Source: Porphyra umbilicalis (taxonomy: Eukaryota > Rhodophyta > Bangiophyceae > Bangiales > Bangiaceae). Taken from it: a stretch of DNA of 64,000 nucleotides. A program made the position numbers and the translations under genes. Positions 10,127-21,309 of the stretch are shown here, in pieces; positions within the stretch are counted from its first letter, which is position 1; every line of letters begins with the position of its first letter. The notes beneath the pieces were generated by a model that saw nothing but the letters and a program-made list of their open reading frames with translations, did no database searches and was not told where the DNA came from. The stretch covers positions 62,001-126,000 of the forward strand of contig KV918813.1 of assembly GCA_002049455.2 (NCBI GenBank), in the 5' to 3' direction.

Positions 10127-12092
10127 ATGCCCCCCCCCCCGGACGCGACGTGCGGCGCCAATGGGGACGACCGCCCCCTGGCCATCATTACGGGGGGCCT
10201 CGGCTTTCTGGGCCGCCACCTGCTGCTCCGCCTCGTTGCCGCCGGCCGCTGGCGGCTGGCCGTCCTCGATGTGCGGCCGCCGGCGGTGGGGGACGCAGAC
10301 GCCGCGCTGCCGCCGGGTGTTGCGATGCTTGTTGCCGACCTCCGCGACGCCGCGGCGGTGCGTGCCGCGTTGGCCGGGGCGGGGGGGGGGGGGTCGTGTT
10401 TCATTGTGCGACGGCGGCGCCGACGGGGGCCAACGCCAAGAATGAGGTACGTGTGGGGGGGGGGGAACGGGGGTGGGACGGTGGCGTAGGTGTGGTGGGT
10501 GTGTGGTGGGCGGTGATATCTTGGTGGGCGGTGATATCTTGGTGGGCGGTGATGTCTTGGTGGGCGGTGATGTCTTGATGGGCTTGGGGAGGGCGACGTC
10601 GCGTCGGCGCCGCGACTGACCTGGCTGGCCCTCCTGTTTGGCCTGCTTTCGTCCCTTCGCGACCCCCCCCTCCCCACCCCCTTCCCGTGGCGCAGAAACT
10701 CATGTACGACGTCAACGTGACGGGCACCCGCAACGTCCTCGCCGCGTGCGTCGCGCACCGCATCCCCCGCCTCGTCTACACGTCGACCGCGTCGGTGGTG
10801 TTTGCGGGCAAGGACTTGCGGGATGTGGACGAGACGGCGCCGGTGCCGCACGGCGCTTTTCTGGACTTTTACACGTCGACCAAGGCGGAGGCAGAGCAGC
10901 TCGTGCGCGACGCCAATGGCGTGGGGGGGGTGTCGACCGTGTGCTTGCGGCCGAGTGGTATGCTTTTGGGGGAGAGGGGCGCGGGTGCGGCGCTGGCGCG
11001 CGCGGCTGTGGGCGCTGTGCGGGCGGTCGGAGTGGGCACGCGGTCGCGCGTCGGTGGCTGCGTGGAGGCACAGCTGGGCGCAGGCGGCAGAGTGTGTTTC
11101 TCGCGGTGGGGTTGTGGCGGAGCAGACGCGAGCGTCGCCCCGGCTCTTTGTCGCCCTCGACGGCTGCCATGGCGCCGCGCCGACTACTGACGCTCGTTCC
11201 GGTGTCCCTCTGAGTTGCGTTGCTGGGCGGCTGGGCCGCCTTGCCCTCTACGTGCTTGTGTGGTCTGGTCCTCCTCCCTCTCTGGTTGCCCACGACAGGC
11301 ATTTTTGGTGAGTACGACCGCTACTTCATGCCATCCATCGTGGACAAGGCCGCGTCGGGCAAGCTCAAGTACATCATTGGCGATGGCAAGAACTGCTTTG
11401 ACTGGACATACGCAGGCAACGTGGCTCAGGCGCACGAGATGGCATGCCGTACGTTTGCAGGGCGCAGGCGGGGAGGGGGCGGGGGTGACTGCTGTGGCCC
11501 TGTGACTTCGTTGGCGTGTTGTTGTGGTACCCGTTGTGGCCTTCTGTAGGCAGCGTTCGACGTGCCCTGGTGGCGCGGCTCGGCGCTACCGGCTTGTCAG
11601 TGTCCTGCCAGGAGCAGTTCCCACTCACCGACGTCTTGTCTTTCATCCACTGTTGGGATTGCTGCCCTGCGACGCTCGCCACCGCCCTGCCCAACGCGGT
11701 TGCTCCGCCCCTGGCCTGTTACAGTCGCGCTCACCCCATCCTCCCCCGTCGCGGGCTCCGTCTACTTCATCACCAACGACGACGCGCGGCCGTTTTGGGG
11801 CTTCCTCGGCGACTTGGTCGCGCCGCTCGGGTACCCCCGCCCGCGCGTCCACCTGCCACTGGGCCTCGTCCTCACACTCGCGGCGGTCGTCGAGTTTTTC
11901 TTGGCGCTGCTCGCGCCGTTTGGGGTGCGCGTCGAAACGGATTTTACGCGGACCCGCATGATCCTCGCCTCGTGCGAGCGGCGCGTCAGCTGCGGCGCCG
12001 CGCGTCGGGATTTTGGGTACGTGCCCGAGGTGGGCATTGACGAGGCCGTGCGGCGCACCGTCGCGCACTATGAGCGGCTGCGGGCCAAGTGA
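10127..12092 (+). CDS. NSDHL: Sterol-4-alpha-carboxylate 3-dehydrogenase (3-beta-HSD family), four exons
   Basis: Members of this short-chain dehydrogenase family oxidise and decarboxylate 4-alpha-carboxysterols at the ER. Exons are 10127-10446, 10696-10957, 11299-11458 and 11725-12092, with GT-AG introns of 249, 341 and 266 bp whose phases agree. The nucleotide-binding motif GGLGFLGRHL lies near the N-terminus and VVFHCATAAP ends strand 4. The catalytic YxxxK is YTSTK in exon 2, and LRPSGIFGEYDRY spans intron 2. VYFITNDDARPFW and a hydrophobic segment (LGLVLTLAAVVEFFLALL) near the C-terminus match the family's membrane-associated tail. The product is about 370 residues, normal for the family. 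The start was chosen at ACCGCCATGC. Exon 1 is off by one base at a long G-run (about 10379-10393), so the sequence as given does not translate straight through; a run-length error is the simplest explanation. Confidence 0.88.
10506..10582 (+). repeat. 18-bp tandem repeat inside intron 1
   Basis: About four copies of an 18-bp unit (TGGGCGGTGATATCTTGG, with A/G variation) fill much of the first intron of the sterol dehydrogenase gene. Confidence 0.85.
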
Positions 12093-13195
12093 GATGGGTG
12101 GGGGGGAGGGGGGTATGCTGGAGGTGGGAAGAGGGAAAGGGCGCGACGAGCACCCGGACTTGTAGACGAACGCCCTCCCGCGCCAGGAGCAACTGCGCGC
12201 AGAGGGGCACGATGCCGTAGACAAAAACAACGCAGCATCAGCTCGACCGCCCCCACCCGCGCGTGCAGACAGCCACCGCCCGCTCAAACTCAGCACCGAG
12301 ACCCCGGCGCCACCCACCACACCACCCAGCCATGAGCCAAACAGAAGTTGATAGGCACGCCGCTGCGCGCATGGACCCCACCCATAGCCGCCCCCGCCGG
12401 CATCACCGACCCCTCTGCCGCTGCCGCCGCCTGCGCCGTCGCGCCACCGGCCACGCCACCAGCCGCCGGCACTCCCTTTGTGCCGAGCACCCACGCCCGT
12501 GCCCCCACCCATACGCGGGGGGGCGGCGGCGGCGGGCCCACCCCGTCGCCCGCGCCGCCGCCCCCGCGGCCGCGCTCGCGCGCGCAGTAGCGGTGGTGGT
12601 GGCGCCCCCAGAGGCGGCGGCGGTGGCCGCGGCAGCGGCGGCGGCGGCTGTCGGCGGCGGCGGATGGAGACACGCCCCGCCACGGGCGCCAGGCGCCGGC
12701 CGACGGGCGCCGGCCGATGGCGACGCGCGGCGGCGCGGGCGACGGGGAGCCAGCCTGCGCAACGCGTCGGGGGTGGGGCAATGGGGGGGCCACCGCCGCG
12801 TGCAGGGGCAGACGCGCGCGCGCGGCAGCCGTGCGCGGCGGCGTCGCGCGGCGGTCGGGTCGAGCGTCTGCCGCGCCGCGCGGCCCACGGTGCCCGGCGC
12901 GCGCGGCGCCACGACGCGGGGTGGGAATTGGGCGGGCAGAGCGGCGGCCCGCGCAGCGGCCTACCGGTGCCGCGCCGCCCAGGACCGTGCGCTGCATCAG
13001 CGACGGTCCTCGAGTGGGAGCGTTTGAGGACCGTGGTTGGCGTGGGTCATGTCAGTGATTAAGGCAATCGTACTTGCCGCGTGGGACCCCCCCGCCCGCC
13101 GGGAGTGACCTGCCGTCACTCCCCGCCGCGCTCCCCCTGCCCCGCACCGGTCCACGAGTGGACGTGGATGGTGCCCCTGCGCATCTTCGCCGTCC
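12093..13195. other. Extremely GC-rich stretch, no gene supported
   Basis: Several frames are open on both strands because AT-rich stop codons are scarce, but all translate to Arg/Pro/Ala-rich strings without domains. The minus-strand gene that follows may extend into this stretch if a frameshift at the C-run near 13,530 is allowed. Confidence 0.35.
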
Positions 13196-14713
13196 TCAGC
13201 TGTGTCGCGCCGAAAAGCGCCCGACGCCATTGCGAGGCCGCCTCCCCGTCGCCGCCGTCGCGCCACCTGACGCGACGTCGCCCCCTCCCTCCACCGGCGG
13301 GGAGCGCCGCCCGCTCGCCAATCGGCCGCCGTTGGCCGGCGGGCACCCCGCGTCGGCAGGCGCCGCCGTGCGGGCGCCCGCAGGGCCCGGCGGTTGTGCC
13401 GCCGCTCGCGCGTTGGCGCCCAGCGGCGCGCACCGCCCTTGTCCCGCGCCACTCCTTGCCGGCTGCCCACCGCCGGCTTCCCCCCCCCCACCGCTGCTGT
13501 TCTCCACACTCCGGTCCGGGCCGGCGCCATGCGCCCCCCCCCCCCGGCGGCTGGCCCGTATCTCGGCAAGGTCGGCGGCGAGCGCGGTGACCATGGCCTT
13601 TTTGCGCCAGCGACTGACCTTGGTATTGAAGTGCTTGGAGCGCTTTTGAAGCGCGGCGTGCGCGCCACCCGCCCTGCCGTTGCACCCGCCATCCGCGGTG
13701 CTCGCGTTCATCTCGGTTTCGTTGGCCTTCTCCACGTCGCCATTGGTGCGCACTATTGCGGGGGAGCGGCCGGCTCGGTCTGCCGGCGACGCTTCCTCTC
13801 GGAGCTTGTCGTAGACCTCCTTTGCGCCCGCCGCCGCCACGTGGTGAAACACGCGCTTCCGCTCCGCGGGCGTCAGCGAGCTTACCTTGCCCGCGCAGAC
13901 CTCTTTAGCCCAGAAATCGACGGCGGCTTTAGCGTCCTTTTCTTTCCTCGTGCGGCGCCGCGGCTTGGGTGGGGGTGCCACCGAGCCGCCGCCACCCTCC
14001 GCCGCTGCAGCAGCGGCCACGAGCACCGCAGCCGCTTCGGTGGTCGCCGCGTTCGCCGCGGACCTCTCTGCCAGCGCCTCCGTCGCCGCCATCCGTTTGT
14101 TTTCCGTGTCCTTGACGGCCGCTTGAAAGGCTTCCAACGCTAAGGCAGACTTGCCGCTCGCCGCCTGCTCGACGGCGGCGGCCGTCTGCCACGCCATGAG
14201 CGCAGCCTGGCAGTGCGGCATTTTCTCGTCAATCTCTATGGCGGTCGCCACGGCCACCGCCTCTTGGCCTGCGCCCGCGCCCGGTTGGGATGGCGCAACG
14301 GACGAAGGTGGCGGCGACGAGGCAAAGCCAAAAGGACGGGGGACGCGCCGGTTGTCTTGCGTCCACGAGTCAAAGGCCGACTCCCACGCCGCGTCGTCAT
14401 GGTCTTTTTCGCCAGTTGTCGCGTCGGCGCGCCTCACCGGCGCAATGCCGTCATCGTCGACCAGGACGTTGGCCCAGCCAGTTGCGGGTGTGGCACGGGA
14501 GCCTGCAGACATGTGCGCCGTGCTACCGACACCCGCGGCTGGCGGGGTCGCGTTGGGGGCGCCACCCGCGTCCGTCCCACCTCCCCACTGCATCATGATA
14601 ACAGAGTCCGGTGGCAGGGGGATGGCGGGGAACCGTGGGGCATCACTGACGCCAGCATCCTCCGCGGTGTTGTAGGCGTTTGGGACGTGCGGAGTACCCT
14701 CGGAAGTGCACAC
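13196..14713 (-). CDS. Unrecognised 505-aa Ala-rich protein with basic and coiled-coil regions
   Basis: The frame runs from ATG at 14713 to the stop at 13196. The first ~150 residues have normal, varied composition (AWESAFDSWTQDNRRVPRPF). A helical Ala-rich section follows, then a basic cluster (KPRRRTRKEKD) that looks like a nuclear localisation signal. Further helical segments come next (AAVDFWAKEV, SSLTPAERKRVFHHVAAAGA, KHFNTKVSRWRKKAMVTALA). The last ~120 residues are Gly/Ala/Pro-rich, and the frame may be wrong after the C-run near 13,530. No family is recognised. A nuclear role is inference from the basic cluster; it could also be a transposon-associated protein. Confidence 0.5.
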   Translation of the reverse strand: MCTSEGTPHVPNAYNTAEDAGVSDAPRFPAIPLPPDSVIMMQWGGGTDAGGAPNATPPAAGVGSTAHMSAGSRATPATGWANVLVDDDGIAPVRRADATTGEKDHDDAAWESAFDSWTQDNRRVPRPFGFASSPPPSSVAPSQPGAGAGQEAVAVATAIEIDEKMPHCQAALMAWQTAAAVEQAASGKSALALEAFQAAVKDTENKRMAATEALAERSAANAATTEAAAVLVAAAAAAEGGGGSVAPPPKPRRRTRKEKDAKAAVDFWAKEVCAGKVSSLTPAERKRVFHHVAAAGAKEVYDKLREEASPADRAGRSPAIVRTNGDVEKANETEMNASTADGGCNGRAGGAHAALQKRSKHFNTKVSRWRKKAMVTALAADLAEIRASRRGGGAHGAGPDRSVENSSGGGGEAGGGQPARSGAGQGRCAPLGANARAAAQPPGPAGARTAAPADAGCPPANGGRLASGRRSPPVEGGGDVASGGATAATGRRPRNGVGRFSARHS

Positions 14714-16306
14714 GAGGTGAGCTCAGAGAGAGAAAGGTACAGTTAGCATACGGGGCGGCGCTCACTCAACGTGAGAGCATTCGTGGTGGCGTGCCCTCCC
14801 TGCAATAACCCATGCTGTGGAGAAGAGTTGGCACTTACGTCCCGCAACCCGCTGCACCGGACGGGAGGCTCAGCGGATTTCACGATGTCCGCACAGCCAC
14901 CACTGAGCCGCTCACAAGGCAAGCGACCTGCTGGCCCTCAGACACGGCAATGAAGGCGAAGCATCTGGTGGAGACAACAAGCTCCACTGAACAGAATGTC
15001 AGGTGGACGCGTCGACTTCTTATACTCTTCACAGGCTGGCGGGTACCGCAGCCCACAGGGCGTGGACGGCCGCGCGGTGGTGGCCGCAGGTCCAGCAGAC
15101 GCACACTCCCGTAGGGCGCGTGCGCTACACACGTAACAGCGCTAGACCCAGCACCTCCCACACGCACCCCACTACCCCCTTCCGCTCGGGCCCGTGCACT
15201 GAGTCCAAAGGGAGCCACCCGCCCACAGCCCTCGCGGAAAAGGACGCCCCGCCATTTCCACGCGCCTGCCGGCCCACACGAAGCTCCTCCGCACAGCTTC
15301 TGAGGCACTCACTTCCACATCTTCGCAATTCCCCGCGCAGGGAGTGCCTGTCAACATAGACCCACATGACCTTTAGGAAGCTGCAAAAACGAATGAAACT
15401 ACGTTTAGGGCTCAAATATGAGCGACTGGGGCTACAGCGTGTGCCCCTTGGGGTGCCAATCGACTGCTGGGGGTGTGCTGTTCGGGCGCTAACGGCGTCA
15501 CCACCCCTCTGAACCCGAGGAGCGCTGCTGCAGTAACTGTCCCCAAGCAGGTTCACCAGCGAGTACCTCCAGTGGTTTGGTGCAGCCGTGTGCCGCACAC
15601 GCGGCTTTGAGGCCGTCGCGCAAGTGCCCTCCCTGCGGCAGATTATGAGACGCAGCGACCACTCAAACTGCTTTCAGCGGCACGGCCAGTGCGCCAGGCT
15701 GCTATAGTTTGGGTGCGCATTTGTCAAGAGCGCACTCATCTGTGTGAGTTCTTCGGTCCAGGTGCAACCCTGCTTTCCGCGTGCCCTTGTCAAGGAACTC
15801 CCAGAATCCACACAGTTGGGATGGCTACGTGACCACGGAGTGTTCCGCTGAATCTGACGGGCGACGGGTGTCCGCTGCAGGCCGTTGCGGGGTGACCGTC
15901 AGCAGGGGTGACCCTGCCAGCTGGACCGGCCGCGGTCTCACCAATTGGCATCCACCGGGTCAGGCCCCGATGTGTCGGTGGCGGGACTGGACGCCTGGCT
16001 GGCTGCCACCGTGGCGATTTTGCCAGCAAGAAAGAAAACTGAGGCAGGGCTGTCCAGGCAACTTGTCAGGCGGGTGGCGTCGGCTGCAAAAGGGCCTCAT
16101 GAGATCGGGTACGTAGCAATCAGTGCATGCCGTGCGCAAGGGTTGTGGAAAAGCGACCGCGGTCGCCGGGCGTCGTGCGATTGCTTCCCAGCGGGCTTCT
16201 TGTCACCTGTCTAAACTTTGCGTGGGCACCGGCATCATGAGAGCAAGCCCAGCGGTGCGCACCAACATCATACAGCCGTTGTGCCAAAAATCCCGATCTC
16301 CAACTG
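14714..16306. other. Intergenic, nothing recognised
   Basis: Contains the presumed promoter side of the 505-aa gene and moderately GC-rich sequence. A minus-strand open frame of 157 codons (15125-15598) has a varied composition but no domain and no support from context. Confidence 0.3.
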
Positions 16307-19300
16307 TTCCCTGGCCTTTAGGACAGGGTGCTCTCAAAGTGTAGTGATGCACACATATACTTAGATATCGGGACTTGATCTCCGTTTCAGAGGTGGCAGT
16401 CTGCATTCGTGTCCTCAGGGATCTGAGGGCGTGTGTCAGCGTTGGAAGGGTCGCGATGACGCTAAAAAGCGAATAGAATTACGTGGCTGAGAAGGACTCT
16501 CCTGCCACAAGGGTCACAGGGCCCGGACGGCGTCTGCCCCTCTGCCCCCCCCCACCGCCCCGAGTTGCGCGCAGCGACCGCGCGCTGCGACTTCCGGGGT
16601 TCGACGCGCCCACGATGACCCGCGGGTGATCGTGCCTGCGCGCCGTCTTTTGTTGCGGCGGCGCGTCGGCGGTAGCTGACGCCACCTAGCGGCGCTGTTG
16701 GAGGCGCCCCATCACGCGGCGATCAGTCCCACCCGCCCGCCCGTGCGCCGTGTCGGCCGCCCTGCCCGCCGTGCGCAGGTGCGCTGCGCGGCGGAGTGAC
16801 AGCCCCTCCTGTGGGCGTCGCGCGACGCCGGCGGGCCGCCGCCGCTGCGGTGGCAGCGGCGGCACCCCTTTCCCCGCCCCACATTCTCCCCGCCACGGCA
16901 GCGTGGCTGTACGTGCCCCCGTGCGCGCTCGCGGCTATGGCGCCGGCCGGCGTGCCCGGTGTCGATGCGTCGCCGAGCGCGCCACCGCCCTGAAGGCCAG
17001 GGTATTGCACGCACGTGCCTTGAATTGCAAAAGAGTTCCAAATCGGCCTGTACGGCCCCGCAGAGGCCGATTTCCCTGGCCTTTAGGACAGGGTGCTCTC
17101 AAAGTGTAGTGATGCACACATATACTTAGATCACGGGACTTGCTCACCGTTTCAGAGGTGGCAGTCTGCATTCGTGTCCTCAGGGATCTGAGAGTGTGTC
17201 AGCGTTGGAAGGGTCGCAATGACCCTAAAAGCGAATAGAGTTAAGTGGCTGAGAAGGACTGTCCTGCCACAGGGGTCACAGGGCGCCTGCCCCCCTGCCC
17301 CCCCCGACCGCCCCGAGTTGCGCGCGGCGACCGCGCGCGGCAACTTCCGGGGTTCGACCCGCCCACGATGACCCGCGGGTGATCGTGCCTGCGCGCCAGC
17401 TTCTGTAGCGGCGGCTCGTCGACTTTTTCTGACGCCATCGAGCGGCGCCGTTGGAGGCGCCCCGTCGCGCAGAGGTCGATCCCACCCGCCCGCCCGTGCG
17501 CCGTGTCGGCCGCCCCGCCCGCCGTGCGCAGGTGCGCTGCGCGGCGGAGTGGCGGCCCCTCTGGTGGGCGTCGCGCGACGCCGGCGGGCCGCCGCCGCTG
17601 CCGTGGCGGCGGCGGCACCCCTTTCCCCGCCCCGCGCGCTCCCCGCCACGGCCACGTGGCTGTTCGTGCCCCCGTGCGCGCTCGCGGCCATGGGGCGGGC
17701 CGGCGTGCCCCGTGTCGATGCGTCGCCGAGCGCGCCACCGCCCTGAAGGCCACAGGGTATTGCACGCACGTGCCTGGAATTGGAACTCTTTTGGAACTGT
17801 TGGAGTGCGGGATTTCCCTGGCCTTTAGGACAGGGTGCTCTCAAAGTGTAGTGATGCACACATATACTTAGATCAAGGGACTTGATCTTCGTTTCAGAGG
17901 TGGCAGGTTGCATTTGTGTCCTCAGGGATCTGAGGGCGTGTCAGTGTTTGAAGGGTCGCGATGACGCTAAAAGCGAATGGAGATACGTGGCTGAGAAGGA
18001 CTGTCCTGCCACAGGGGTCACATGGCCCGGACGGCGCCTGCCCCCCAGCCCCCCCCCACCGCCCCGAGTTGCGTGCGGCGACCGCGCGCAGCGACTTCCG
18101 AGGTTCAACGCGCCCACGATGACCCGCGGGTGATCGCGCCTGCGCGCGGCTTTTGTTGTGGCGGCTCGTCGGCGAGATCTGAAGCCATCTAGCTAGCGGC
18201 GCGGTTAGAGGCGCCCCGTCGCGCGGCGGTCAGTCCCACCCGCCCGCCCGTGCGCCGTGTCGGCCGCCCCGCCCGCCCTGCGCAGGTGCGCTGCGCGGCG
18301 AAGTGACGGTCCCTCCCGTTGGCGTCGCGCGACGCCGGCGCCGCCGCGCTGCGGTGGCGGCGGCGGCCCCCTTTTCCCGCCCCACGCCCCCCCCGCCACG
18401 GAAACGTGGCTGTACGCGCCCCCATGCGCGCTCGCGGCTATGGAGCCGGCCTGCGTGGCCGGTGTCAGTGCGTCGCCGAGCGCGCCACTGCCCTGAAGGC
18501 CAGGGTATTGCACGCACGTGCCTGGAATTTTGAGAGAACGGCTGTAGCCAGGGACACCAAAGTAGGGTTGCCCAATTGGTTCACGCGGCCGAACCAGTTC
18601 ATCCGATGTGTTCGGTTGCCAATAACCAGTTTTTAAACTAGTTAGTTGGACAAGGGCGAGCGCCAGCCACAAATGAGACTGGGTGTCTGTGGCTCCGCAG
18701 CGAGTCGGTCGCAGCCACCCAAGAGGTGACAGGTGCACGGACAGCCCGCACGGCAATCTCAGCCGTGTTGGCCCATCCCGGGCATGGGCAATCCACTCTC
18801 CCAGGCCACGCCGACCCAAGCGCCACACTCGTCCCCCCCCCCACCCTATCCTGTTTCGTTGTCTCTGTTGCTCTCGGTGCCACGCCTAAAGAGCCCGTTG
18901 CAAGTCTACCTCCCTCCTCGCGCCCCCGCCGAACGCTCTGTCGTCGGTTGGTCTTCTGTTTTGCTTCTGTGTGCATGATGTGTTCTTGGCATGCGCATTG
19001 GTCCTCCTTGTTTCTTTTCTTTCCCAGATCTACGCGAGGCTACTAGGTACATGCACCTTCACTCTTCCCGCACGGCGGCGTGATGCGTGCGTGGCGGTCC
19101 TTTTCCTGAGCGGGCGTGTGGGGTGTGGTTGCTCGACTTGTGTGCGGGAGCCATGATGGGCTCGCAGCACGGGAAGCGCCGGCGACGGGGCCGGTGTGAG
19201 AGACGAAGACACGAGTCGTCGGATCTGGTCGTGCACGCGTCATCAAGTTGGGACTCGTCACGCACTTAACGCCAAAGAACTAGGACAATTCCGGTCACGT

Positions 19301-20165
19301 GACCGCAACTGTTCCGTATTTAAAAAACATCCAGTTTAACCAATATTTTGCATCCGAAACTAGTTTGCAAGCGATGTCCGATTTTTACCCAATGTAAACC
19401 AGTTTTAACCAATTACGATAAACCAGTTGGGCAACCTTACACCAAAGGTGGAACCTTTGAGAACGGAGAGGTCGAGGGCGCGAGGCGCGGGAAGGGGAGG
19501 AACGGGGGGGGGGCACCTGTCTTCTTTTGATGGAAGCGCCGCGAATTCCCTGGCCTTTGGGACAGAGTGCTCTCAAAGTGTAGTGATGCACACATATACT
19601 TAGATCATGGGACTTGCTCTCCGTTTCAGAGGTGGCAGTCTGCATTCGAGTCCTCACGGATCTGGTGGCGTGTCGACGTTGGAAGGGTCGCGATGACGCT
19701 AAAAGCGAATAGAGTTACGTGGCTGAGAAGACTGTCCTGCCACAAGGGTCACAGGGCCCGGACGGTGCCTACCCCCCTACCACCCCCGAGTTGGGCGCGG
19801 CGACCGCGCGCAGCGCCCACGGGGGTTGAACGCGCCCGCGATGACCCGCGGGTGATCGTGCCTGCGCGCCGGCTTTTGTTGCGGCGGCCCGTCGGCCTGC
19901 CATCTAGCGGCGCGATTAGAGGTGCGCTGCGTGGCGGAGTGGAGGCCCCTCCCGTCGGCGTCGCGCGACGCCGGCGAGCCGCCGCATCTGCGGTGCCGGC
20001 GGCGGCACCCTTTTCCCCGCCCCACGTTTCCCCCGCCACGGCAACGTGGCTGTACGTGGCCCCGTGCACGCTCGCGGCTATGGAGTCGGCCGGCGTGCCC
20101 GGTGTCGATGCGTCGCCAAGCGCGCCATCGCCCTGAAGGAAAGGGCATTGCACGCACGTGCTTGC
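16307..20165 (+). repeat. Array of four ~750-bp repeat units
   Basis: Units begin with TTCCCTGGCCTTTAGGACAG or a close variant at 16307, 17072, 17814 and 19546 and end with the shared words TATTGCACGCACGTGCCT or variants near 17030, 17785, 18530 and 20160. The start (CCCTGGCCTTTAGGAC) and the inverse of a near-end segment (CCCTGGCCTTCAGGGC) form an imperfect inverted pair, so each unit could be a non-autonomous transposon. Short unique linkers separate units 1-2 and 2-3. Units 3 and 4 are separated by the 115-bp repeat that carries the hAT insertion. None of the open frames inside has a domain. Confidence 0.8.
18563..19439 (+). mobile_element. 877-bp non-autonomous hAT element
   Basis: Terminal inverted repeats TAGGGTTGCCCAATTGGTT (left) and the complement of TAAGGTTGCCCAACTGGTT (right) are flanked by an exact 8-bp duplication, CACCAAAG (18555-18562 and 19440-19447). 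Both features are diagnostic of the hAT superfamily. The uninterrupted target is present at 9175-9289. Subterminal copies of AACCAGTT occur at both ends. No transposase is encoded. Confidence 0.93.
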
Positions 20166-21309
20166 CATTCTATCGTACTCCTCCGTGTATCGAACAGAGG
20201 TCGGGCCCAAATTTCGGTTTTTTAAACTATCCAGTGGGCACAAGAGAATCAACCAAAGGTTAATCCGCCAAGAGCAATGTGTAGTCCCTGGCAATGAACC
20301 TCGGAAACAGATGATTCTGTGTTTGACGAGCGCACAGGAAAGTAAAAAGAAAGTTTCGACAGCAATGTGGCACGTCCGGCTAGATTAATAGCGATGTGGA
20401 CAACTACAGAACAATTTCCAGGGCCTTTCTGAGAATCATTCTGGGAACAGTCCTGGGAACAGTCCTGGGAACTGTCCCAGAGGTGTCCCAGGCGAAAAAT
20501 ATAGAAAAGTTCGCCAATTCTTCAACATCTTGAACTGATGCAGTGCTTTCCGCGCCGGAGTTTGCACTTTGTGGTGGAGACGTTGTGCGCACAGTCGCTT
20601 GCATGAGGGGAGCCAGGCTGCGCAGGAGAGCAGGCTGTGCACGGACTCGAACTTCGATTGTCTTGGACGGGACCTGTACATTTGCTGAGATTCTGAAGCT
20701 ACTGAGTGGCCCGCTGTGCTATGCGCGTGACCGCTGCGAAGAAGCTGAGCTTCGTGTTGTATCACGAGATTGAGTTCATGATCCCAAATTGATGAAGATG
20801 CCAGTTGTTGGACTTTGCCAAGTAAGAGAAACTGCCTCGGAAAGTCGTCGGCACGAGCCTCCTGCCAGTAACTGGCGAGACATGGGTGCGTCTGGACTCG
20901 AGGGGTGACGAACTCCTGGGTCACGCCTACACGAAGTGCTGTTCTTCGATCTCGATATAGGGGCTCTTGAGATGGCTGCTTGTGTGCAGAGGAGTGGACT
21001 CTGCCGAGCACTCGGGTACGGCGTACGACTGGCTCCATCTGTCGACTCTGTATTGTCCTCTCCAGTGAGCCTTTCAGCCAGACTTGGGCCACGTCAGGCA
21101 ATATGTGACAGGCTCCCCGGCCTCCTCACCGTGTAAAGCAGCTGATGCTGCCGTAAGATCACTGCCGTTGCCATCCCTGTGCGCATCTGCCGGTCGAGCT
21201 TGAGGATTGCCTTGGAGAGTCGAGAACCCCGACAAGAGGCCATTCCTGGGGAAGGCCCTGGAAGTTTTGGAAACACGACTCATAATGATTCTCAGGATCG
21301 TTCCAAGTA
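20166..21309. other. Lower-GC transposon-derived sequence without a defined gene
   Basis: Includes about three tandem copies of TCCTGGGAACAG (20437-20478). It leads into the PIF1-like helicase pseudogene and may be the upstream part of the same decayed element. One arm of an imperfect inverted repeat (21287-21350, partner 21441-21503) lies here. Confidence 0.35.

Noticed and set aside
17152-17913. Minus-strand frames in the 750-bp units starting near MQPATSETKIKSLDLSICVH
   Set aside because: Similar starts recur only because the DNA repeats. The frames differ in length and break in other units, and no domain is seen.
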